A stretch of 5,865 nt of DNA from JAQBYK01 sp964499425. GTDB lineage: Bacteria > Patescibacteriota > Gracilibacteria > UBA1369 > LOWO2-01-FULL-3. Below, in pieces: positions 1-5,294 of this stretch. How positions within the stretch are numbered: the stretch's first letter is position 1; each line of letters begins with the position of its first letter. A program made the position numbers and the translations under genes. The notes beneath the pieces were generated by a model that saw only the letters and a list, made by a program, of their open reading frames with translations, was not told the DNA's origin and did no database searches. The stretch spans positions 1 to 5,865 of the forward strand of contig CAZCLD010000064.1 in NCBI GenBank assembly GCA_964499425.1. The letters run 5' to 3'.

Positions 1-960
1 GATGAGGAGGATGAAGATGGTAAAACCGTTATTATCGATACTGAGGCTCAAGAAGAGAACGTTGAATACAAACTTACTGTGAGTATTGATATAAAAGATA
101 AGGCAGGAAATCCAATCATTAGTGGGACATCTGACACCGCTTTGTTTGACGGTAGTGCTGTAGAAAAAACACCAGACGACACCGAGGGTCCGGTTTTAAA
201 CAAAGTTGAAGTTGTTGACGACACTCACATTGGACTAACGTTCAGTGAAACCATTGTTCTAAATACTGACCCTTCTACTAATTTTCAAATTAACCAGGAA
301 GAAGATCAAACTAAAGAGCTAGAAATTGTGGCAATTAAACTTGGTGACGGTAGTGATGAAATGGCAGACAGCTATGTTGTCTTAACTACTGCTAAACATG
401 AGGACGTCAAGTATGTCGTGATGGCTCTTGAAGTTGAAGATGAGGCAGGTAATACAATAGATGCCGACAAGAATAGTGCTGTATTTGAGGGTGAGGCAGA
501 AGAAGAGGAAGAAGCAGAGGAGGAAGAAGCAGAGGAGGAAGAAGAAGAGGAGGAAGAAGAAGGTAGTGAAACCCCAGGGGACACTACTGCTCCTAAAGAT
601 GTAGCAAACTTCTTGGCTGATGCTGTGGTTTCAGCTTCAAAATATGTAGTTACATTAAGCTGGGACTTCCCTGAAGATCTAAAAGATTCTATAGAGCAAA
701 ACCTATACTTGAGCAAAGACAAAGGCACTAAGTATGATGAATTGGCCAAGATTGGACCGACCGTAGGGGAATATGAGCTCAAAGACATGGAGCCTGGTGA
801 ATACTGGGTAAAACTTACCCAGAAGGATGCTGCAGGCAATGAGAGTGAAGGTGCTGTGATTGAAGTGATTCTTTCAGAGACTGGCCCAGGAGTTATTGGG
901 TTAGTTTTAGCATCACTTGGGCTTGGAAGAATCTATAGCAGAAGGAAGAGAAGGGGGTAA
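1..960 (+). CDS. Surface protein with Ig-like repeats, acidic linker, FN3-like domain and C-terminal anchor signal (5' partial)
   Basis: The frame is open from base 1 with no stop, so this is the C-terminal 319 residues of a longer protein. A GTG at 79 is an in-frame valine inside a domain, not a likely start. Seen in order (numbering from base 1): the end of one Ig-like repeat (about 1-60, with DKAGN and ALFDG); a second repeat (about 62-165) beginning VLNKVEVV, with LTFSETI and a matching DEAGN / AVFEG end 114 residues after the first; a Glu/Ala tract (165-187); an FN3-like domain (about 195-291) ending in DAAGNES; and a C-terminus with SETGPG (292-297), a short hydrophobic stretch and the basic tail RIYSRRKRRG. 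The repeats resemble SbsA-type Ig-like (Big_5) domains of bacterial surface proteins. The tripartite C-terminus resembles a sortase-type signal, but it lacks LPxTG. I infer export and envelope attachment; the specific function is unknown. A strong terminator follows. Confidence 0.85.
   Translation, partial: DEEDEDGKTVIIDTEAQEENVEYKLTVSIDIKDKAGNPIISGTSDTALFDGSAVEKTPDDTEGPVLNKVEVVDDTHIGLTFSETIVLNTDPSTNFQINQEEDQTKELEIVAIKLGDGSDEMADSYVVLTTAKHEDVKYVVMALEVEDEAGNTIDADKNSAVFEGEAEEEEEAEEEEAEEEEEEEEEEGSETPGDTTAPKDVANFLADAVVSASKYVVTLSWDFPEDLKDSIEQNLYLSKDKGTKYDELAKIGPTVGEYELKDMEPGEYWVKLTQKDAAGNESEGAVIEVILSETGPGVIGLVLASLGLGRIYSRRKRRG
502..561 (+). repeat. 15-bp tandem repeat, four units, encoding the Glu-rich linker
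   Basis: There are four consecutive 15-bp units at 502-516, 517-531, 532-546 and 547-561, with consensus GAGGAGGAAGAAGMA. The first unit has GAA instead of GAG at its first codon. The third and fourth units are identical. Each unit adds five residues (EEEEA or EEEEE), so gain or loss of units keeps the reading frame. It is nearly pure purine on the + strand. It probably forms a flexible or extended charged spacer between the Ig-like and FN3-like domains. Confidence 0.9.
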
Positions 961-989
961 GAAACTAGACAATATTACAATCAAAATAC

Positions 990-1021
990 AAGACGACTTC
1001 CATTAGGAGGTCGTCTTTTTT
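990..1021 (+). terminator. Rho-independent terminator after the surface protein gene
   Basis: A 12-bp stem pairs 990-1001 with 1006-1017, with one G-U wobble (998/1009). It closes a 4-base ATTA loop and runs directly into a T tract (1016-1021). It lies 29 bp past the stop at 960 and 37 bp before the next start. It should separate the surface protein transcript from the downstream MBL gene. Confidence 0.92.
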
Positions 1022-1058
1022 AATAAATATTTAATATTTCTGTGAGAAGCTTGAGGGT

Positions 1059-1871
1059 ATGAATAGTATACCCGCTAAGTTTAAATTCTCTGTAATTTCC
1101 TTCTTGTTAATTTCGTTCTTTCTGCTGCTCTTTCTCTATAGTCAAATTCCTGATGACAGTTTTCACATTTACTTTCTTGATGTTGGGCAGGGTGATGCAA
1201 TTTTCATTAAGACTCCGGAAAACCACCAAATCCTGATTGATGGAGGCCCCCAAAATAGCGTGATCGAAGAATTAACCGATATTCTGCCGTTTTTTGATAA
1301 GTCTATCGACCTAGTTGTTTTGACCCACCCTCACAATGATCATATCAGCGGCTTGATCCATGTGCTTAAGCGATATGATGTGGACAATGTTCTAATTACG
1401 GGTGTTGACCATGACAGCTTCTATTATCAAGAATTTTTGCATGAGATTTCGAGGAGCGAAATTGTATTAGCTCAAAATGACTACGCTCTAATGCTTGGGA
1501 ACGTGCTCTTAGACATAGTCTATCCAATGCAACAGTTAACTGGAGAATCATTTAGCAATTTAAATAATTCATCTATTGTGCTTTCTGTTAAATATGGGGA
1601 TAAAACTATACTTTTAACTGGCGATTTAGAGGAAGAATTCCAATTGTCCGGAAACCTTGAAGCTGACATTTTGAAAGTAGGACATCATGGCAGTAAAGGT
1701 TCTTCGAGCATGGATTTTTTGGAAAAAGTGATGCCTGAAGTTGCTGTTATCCAAGTTGGGGATGGCAATCAATTTGGACATCCACATGAAGAAACTTTAA
1801 AGAGTCTTGAAAAGATTGGGGCCAAAGTTTATCGAAACGACCTCAGTGGCCGCATTGAGTTTGTTTTCTAG
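1059..1871 (+). CDS. Membrane-anchored ComEC/Rec2-like metallo-beta-lactamase-fold protein
   Basis: A 270-residue protein with one N-terminal membrane segment (about 10-28), followed by a complete MBL-fold domain. Visible motifs are DVGQGDA (41-47), IDGG (60-63), the metal-binding HPHNDH (H90, H92, D94, H95), NNSS (169-172), TGD (187-189), GHHGSKGSS (208-216) and FGHPH (239-243). This set, especially DVGQGD and HHGS, is typical of the MBL domain at the C-terminus of the DNA-uptake protein ComEC/Rec2. The multi-helix competence channel domain is absent, so this is a stand-alone version. The N-in topology would place the catalytic domain outside the membrane. By analogy it could act on nucleic acid or another phosphodiester, but substrate and role in competence are inference. 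ATG 1059 is the first start after an in-frame stop at 1032. The nearest purine-rich stretch (GAGGG, 1053-1057) is only 1 base from the ATG, so the ribosome site is atypical. It converges on murA with a 4-bp stop overlap. Confidence 0.88.
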   Translation: MNSIPAKFKFSVISFLLISFFLLLFLYSQIPDDSFHIYFLDVGQGDAIFIKTPENHQILIDGGPQNSVIEELTDILPFFDKSIDLVVLTHPHNDHISGLIHVLKRYDVDNVLITGVDHDSFYYQEFLHEISRSEIVLAQNDYALMLGNVLLDIVYPMQQLTGESFSNLNNSSIVLSVKYGDKTILLTGDLEEEFQLSGNLEADILKVGHHGSKGSSSMDFLEKVMPEVAVIQVGDGNQFGHPHEETLKSLEKIGAKVYRNDLSGRIEFVF

Positions 1872-3121
1872 ACTCTTTGTATATTTGCTCCAATTGATCT
1901 TAGTTTTTCATCTAGGTTTTCATACCCGCGATCAATGTAATATACGTTTGAAATTTCAGTTGTCCCGTTTGCTATCAGTGCTGCTATTACCATCGCTGCA
2001 CCTGCCCGGATGTCACAACTGGAGATAGGGATGCTATTTAATTTGGTCGGTCCAATTATTAGGGCCTGATGAGGATTTAGGAATTCGATGTGAGCACCCA
2101 TTTTTTCCAACTCAAAGAGATAGTTTAAGCGCCCCTCAAAAAGAGTCTCAAATACCTTGCTAACCCCCCTTGCTTGTGTGAGTAGGATTGTAAAAGGTGC
2201 CTGTAGGTCTGTTGGGAAACTCGGATAGACTGCCGTTCGAAGTTGCTTTATCCCCTTTAGTTTTTTCGCTTCTAAAATTTGAACTGAATTTTTTGAGAGC
2301 TTAAATCTTGCTCCGAGTTCGGATAATTTTTGCCAAAAGCTGTCTAAGTGGTCTGGATTTATGCCTTTGATTGTGATTTCACTTTTGGTCGCAACTGCAG
2401 CAATGGCAAAAGTACCCGCTTCAAGATAGTCTCCGGTTATTTTGTAGGTACACCCTTTCAAGGACTTCACCCCGCTAATTTTTAGATTGTTTGTACCAAT
2501 ACCTGAGATCTTTGCTCCCATCTTTTTGAGAAAATGGCAGAGATCCTGTACGTGAGGTTCTGTTGCTGCCAATCTGATTTCTGTTTTACCCGCAGCTAAA
2601 ACGGACACCATTATTGCATTTTCCGTGGCAGTTACACTTAGCTCTGGAAGGATGATCTTTTTGCCTTTTAGTTCGTTACATTTTATGTGAAGACCCATTT
2701 TGTCGTCGACTACCTTACACCCCAGCTCCTTAAAAGCATGCGTATGCGCTTGCACTGATCTTTTGCCCAACACACATCCTCCAGGAAAAGCCATTTTAAT
2801 ATCCCTAAATCTCGGTAGCAATCCTCCCAGGATTAGAATTGAGGCCCTCATCTTTCTAACTAACTCGTTCGACGTTGTGCTGTTCCTTAGATTAGAGGGA
2901 TCTATTTCAAGAGTATTGTCCTGAAATATAATTTTGGCACCGAAACCTTCTAGTATTTTAACCATTGCGTGGATGTCCTCAATGTCAGGTATATTTTTCA
3001 ATACTACCTTGTGCTTTGTGAGCATGGAGGCACATATGATTGGAAGAGCCGCATTCTTCGAACCACTTATTTTTACTTCTCCGCTTAATTTCTCCCCCCC
3101 GTTTACTATGAATCTTGGCAT
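1868..3121 (-). CDS. murA: UDP-N-acetylglucosamine 1-carboxyvinyltransferase (MurA)
   Basis: MurA transfers enolpyruvate from PEP to UDP-GlcNAc, the first committed cytoplasmic step of peptidoglycan synthesis. The 417 residues match the usual length (about 419 in E. coli). Landmarks are at nearly E. coli positions: K22-N23 in GSKNAALP, R92 in KMRAS, loop Cys C116 in PGGCVLGKR with R121, GDYLEAGTF (230-238), D305 in FPTDLQAPF and R398 in IDRGYENL. The loop residue is Cys rather than Asp, so the enzyme is expected to be fosfomycin-sensitive by the known mechanism. The domain is complete and not degraded. The ATG at 3121 is preceded by AAGGA with a 4-base spacer, the clearest Shine-Dalgarno of the window, and an in-frame stop lies just upstream. 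It is transcribed alone here, divergent from the SLH gene and convergent with the MBL gene. Homology to the related EPSP synthase AroA is ruled out by the Cys loop and the overall motif set. Confidence 0.97.
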   Translation of the reverse strand: MPRFIVNGGEKLSGEVKISGSKNAALPIICASMLTKHKVVLKNIPDIEDIHAMVKILEGFGAKIIFQDNTLEIDPSNLRNSTTSNELVRKMRASILILGGLLPRFRDIKMAFPGGCVLGKRSVQAHTHAFKELGCKVVDDKMGLHIKCNELKGKKIILPELSVTATENAIMVSVLAAGKTEIRLAATEPHVQDLCHFLKKMGAKISGIGTNNLKISGVKSLKGCTYKITGDYLEAGTFAIAAVATKSEITIKGINPDHLDSFWQKLSELGARFKLSKNSVQILEAKKLKGIKQLRTAVYPSFPTDLQAPFTILLTQARGVSKVFETLFEGRLNYLFELEKMGAHIEFLNPHQALIIGPTKLNSIPISSCDIRAGAAMVIAALIANGTTEISNVYYIDRGYENLDEKLRSIGANIQRV

Positions 3122-3141
3122 AATGTCCTTTAGTGTGCGTC

Positions 3142-3170
3142 ATTATAATGATTTTTTCCATTAATTGTTA
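3142..3170 (-). promoter_or_regulatory. Putative promoter of murA
   Basis: On the minus strand there is a perfect -10 hexamer TATAAT (3147 down to 3142). It lies within the 10-bp palindrome CATTATAATG. Seventeen bases upstream is a weak -35, TAACAA (3170-3165). Transcription would begin near 3135, giving a short leader of roughly 14 bases that includes the AAGGA ribosome site (3130-3126). The -10 is convincing and the -35 is poor. Confidence 0.55.
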
Positions 3171-3217
3171 GGGATTTAACAAAATCGATAAAAACAACAT
3201 ATTTGGCAAATAGAGAA

Positions 3218-3246
3218 TTGAATTGAGCCCTTTTTTATGCTATAAT
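3218..3246 (+). promoter_or_regulatory. Strong sigma-70-type promoter of the SLH protein gene
   Basis: The -35 TTGAAT (3218-3223), a 17-bp spacer and a perfect -10 TATAAT (3241-3246) are present. A TG extension (TGC, 3238-3240) makes it an extended -10 promoter. Transcription should start near 3253, leaving a leader of about 22 bases, A-rich and without a recognisable Shine-Dalgarno, before the ATG at 3275. It would drive both the SLH gene and the overlapping downstream gene. Confidence 0.8.
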
Positions 3247-3274
3247 TCTTAGATTCAAACAAAGAAAAACAAAA

Positions 3275-4585
3275 ATGAAAAATAATAAATTGATTTCGTA
3301 TTCTGCCCTTTTCCTACTCCTTACCTTTTCGGTTGGAGTGTTTCTCAGACCCCAAGCTGATTACGACTTTTTGGAAACGTCTTTTTTGACAATTCTCCAA
3401 AAAATGACTGAGGCAAACAAGCCTGAGCCACCTGACCTCTCAATTGAGAATGTAACACTGAAGAAAATTGCTGATCCAACAGACAGTTTTAATTTCTACA
3501 AATATCAAGCTACGGTGATTATCAAGAACTACGGAGGATCTTTTAGGAAGGCTCAAGTATCTCTAAGTGGAGGAGATAACCAAAAACAAATCTTTGTTAA
3601 GAACAGTACTGAGGGGCTTTCTCTTGAAGAAGATCAGATTTTTATATTTGAGAAATATGAAGCTATCTTTGATGCTAATTATAATGGTGGCGAAATAGAC
3701 CTTGAAATCAAAATGATTGATAGAAGGGATTATTTCGAAGGAAATAACAGGTATTCTGCAGAAGTTTTTGAGCTCCCAGTGAGACTCCAGTCCGTTGGAG
3801 TCGAGGAAATATTAGAAGATGGTACATTCGTCATTCATTATCAGCCAAAAAACTATATTTTGGATGATGACAACTATGAGATAGTTACCACTGATGCTGC
3901 GAATTTTGATGATGAAGAGCTAAAGTATGATGAGGTTTATAGCCTGGACAAAATTTATGGCTATTACCGAGTAAAGAATTCTCAATCTGTCGTAGAGGAT
4001 GACCGATGGAAAACGACCCCGGCTTCTCCTTTGGAGTCACATTTCTTAAAGTATGAAGACGATCCATTTGAGGATGACACTTCACATTATGCATATATAA
4101 AAGCTGTCAATCCTGACACAGGGAATTATGCGATTAGTAATATTGTTAAGTTACCCCCTCAGAAGAAACTAACACGTGCCGCTTTTGCAAAGCTGTTTAT
4201 AGATTATACAGACGAACCAATTTTTAATGACGGTGAACTTTTTTATGAAGATATAAGCCTAAGTGCTTGGTATGGACCATATGTTCAGACAATCTATAAT
4301 TTAGGATTGATAAATAGTACAGCTGCAAATTTCTATCCTGATGATGAGATCAGTCGTGGTGACGTCCTAAGGGTTGTTTTAGATTATTACGACGTGGATC
4401 TGCGGATTAAAAGTGATGCTCCGCATTTTGAAGACGTGCAAGAGGATCACGATTTATATCCTTATGCCGAGGCTCTATTCAACGATTCGGTAGCAACGGT
4501 TTTCGAAGGCTTCTTTAGTAGTGAGCAAACAGCAACAAAAAATTACCTCAAATACTTGATAAATGAATATAAAGGGAATACTTAA
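3275..4585 (+). CDS. Secreted protein with CARDB-like domain and C-terminal SLH repeats
   Basis: A 436-residue exported protein. An N-terminal signal segment (K2-K5 basic, hydrophobic about 7-24) may be cleaved after PQA (26-28) or may remain as an anchor. Residues about 52-169 (starting PPDLSIENV, with VIIKNYGG and the FDANYNGGEIDL and EGNNRY strands) look like a CARDB-type beta-sandwich of bacterial surface proteins. The middle (170-295) is acidic and unassigned. The C-terminus holds S-layer homology sequence: a half repeat LTRAAFAKLF (299-308), one good repeat (323-373, with FYEDI, WYGPYV, GLIN, FYPDDEISRGD) and a degenerate one (384-430, HFEDV). SLH repeats usually bind secondary cell-wall polymer, which would put the protein at the cell surface. 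The usual TRAE-type motif is changed to TRAA and SRGD, so polymer binding is uncertain. It has a strong promoter upstream and overlaps the next gene by 23 bp, so the two are probably co-translated. No enzymatic motif is seen. Confidence 0.85.
   Translation: MKNNKLISYSALFLLLTFSVGVFLRPQADYDFLETSFLTILQKMTEANKPEPPDLSIENVTLKKIADPTDSFNFYKYQATVIIKNYGGSFRKAQVSLSGGDNQKQIFVKNSTEGLSLEEDQIFIFEKYEAIFDANYNGGEIDLEIKMIDRRDYFEGNNRYSAEVFELPVRLQSVGVEEILEDGTFVIHYQPKNYILDDDNYEIVTTDAANFDDEELKYDEVYSLDKIYGYYRVKNSQSVVEDDRWKTTPASPLESHFLKYEDDPFEDDTSHYAYIKAVNPDTGNYAISNIVKLPPQKKLTRAAFAKLFIDYTDEPIFNDGELFYEDISLSAWYGPYVQTIYNLGLINSTAANFYPDDEISRGDVLRVVLDYYDVDLRIKSDAPHFEDVQEDHDLYPYAEALFNDSVATVFEGFFSSEQTATKNYLKYLINEYKGNT
4166..4564 (+). 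other. SLH repeat region (encoded domain)
   Basis: Residues 298-430 of the CARDB/SLH protein. One near-complete repeat is flanked by a half repeat and a degenerate repeat, fewer than the usual three. The N-terminal half of the first repeat (the F-x-D-v part) is not visible before residue 298. Confidence 0.65.
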
Positions 4586-5291
4586 ACTATATTTAATTTT
4601 GACATTGTCTCTAGCCAGTGTGGCTATGCTAAGTTATAGCAATACAGCTGTTCAATACTACAACACCTACTCTGCCACAGTTTTTAATGCGTTTGGTGAT
4701 TTTGACAAAGGCAGTGACTATGAGTACTTCAACAACAAGCCTTTTGCGTTGGCTTACTCTTTGGATGAATTCATTTCTGAGAGGCAGCATAATTTTTTAT
4801 CGGCAAACAAAAATCCTAGTGTCGCAAATTTCTCTATTTCTAGTAACCCAGAAAAACGATTCGTAAAGCCTGGTACAAGTGGTGCCGAGATAATGCAACT
4901 TCAATTCAAAACAAAAGACGAAAAATTTGAGCTTAAAGATCTGAGCTTAAAAATTGTTGGGATAGATTCTTCAATGATTAAGGATGCTTATCTTTTTGAT
5001 GGTGGCAGAGAGCTTAAGACAGCTGTGCATTCTGGAGATAAGTTGATTTTTGGTAATATCGACTTCTCGCTTAAAGCTAATAGTCGAGCTAGTTTATCCG
5101 TTCGATTAACTCTAGGTAGTGGACTACAAAATCACGATAGAGTTAGGCTTGATATTGAAACTCCTGAGGATATCTCTATGTATGTGGGTGGCGAGCCTTT
5201 TTCTGTCAATGATTACTACCCGATTCGTGGTGAATATTTGAGCATTGCAAGTCCAAGAATGTGGGGTCCAGATTGGGGGAAAACTGAATAG
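4563..5291 (+). CDS. Secreted or membrane-anchored protein of unknown family
   Basis: I do not recognise the family of this 242-residue protein. It has a lysine-containing N-terminus and a hydrophobic segment (about 8-24), a signal peptide or uncleaved anchor. Next comes a Tyr/Phe-rich stretch (26-70). A probable beta-sandwich follows (about 96-205), with alternating hydrophobic strands such as IMQLQFKT, LKDLSLKIVGI, DAYLFDGG, LIFGNIDFSL and ASLSVRLTL. That strand pattern, with a central LFDG and a late LSVRL strand, resembles Ig-like modules of surface or pilus-associated proteins, but this is inference. The C-terminus ends PRMWGPDWGKTE, with no sorting signal. The ATG at 4563 directly follows an in-frame TAA (4560-4562), so it is the first possible start, and later starts would lose the signal segment. 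No Shine-Dalgarno is visible. It begins 23 bp before the upstream gene ends, so translational coupling and joint function at the surface are likely. Confidence 0.8.
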   Translation: MNIKGILKLYLILTLSLASVAMLSYSNTAVQYYNTYSATVFNAFGDFDKGSDYEYFNNKPFALAYSLDEFISERQHNFLSANKNPSVANFSISSNPEKRFVKPGTSGAEIMQLQFKTKDEKFELKDLSLKIVGIDSSMIKDAYLFDGGRELKTAVHSGDKLIFGNIDFSLKANSRASLSVRLTLGSGLQNHDRVRLDIETPEDISMYVGGEPFSVNDYYPIRGEYLSIASPRMWGPDWGKTE

Positions 5292-5294
5292 CTT

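Noticed and set aside
79..81. GTG as the start of the first gene
   Set aside because: The frame is open to base 1 and the upstream residues complete an Ig-like strand (VEYKLTV), so this is an internal valine.
372..839. Open frame on the minus strand with a long Ser run
   Set aside because: It is the antisense shadow of the Glu-rich repeat and adjacent domains. The + strand frame has clear Ig-like and FN3-like motifs.
1009..1037. Possible promoter for the MBL gene (TAATAT at 1032-1037)
   Set aside because: The hexamer matches only 4 of 6 consensus positions in a generally AT-rich stretch, and the -35 position falls inside the terminator stem with no similarity to TTGACA. A promoter must exist if the terminator is efficient, but I cannot place it.
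1855..1879. Possible terminator hairpin at the MBL/murA junction (GAGT...ACTC)
   Set aside because: The stem is only 4 bp with a loop over 10 bases, which is too weak.
1807..2028. Small + strand open frame across the MBL/murA junction
   Set aside because: It lies in the wrong frame over two well-supported genes and shows no recognisable motif.
3141..3150. CATTATAATG palindrome as a regulator-binding site
   Set aside because: It is only 10 bp and is fully explained by the murA -10 box. A perfect palindrome of this kind arises easily around TATAAT.
2700..3164. Two + strand open frames opposite the start of murA
   Set aside because: They are antisense shadows of a highly conserved MurA coding region, with no ribosome site.
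3885..4094. Minus strand open frame inside the CARDB/SLH gene
   Set aside because: It is short, lies antisense to a supported gene and has no protein-family signal.
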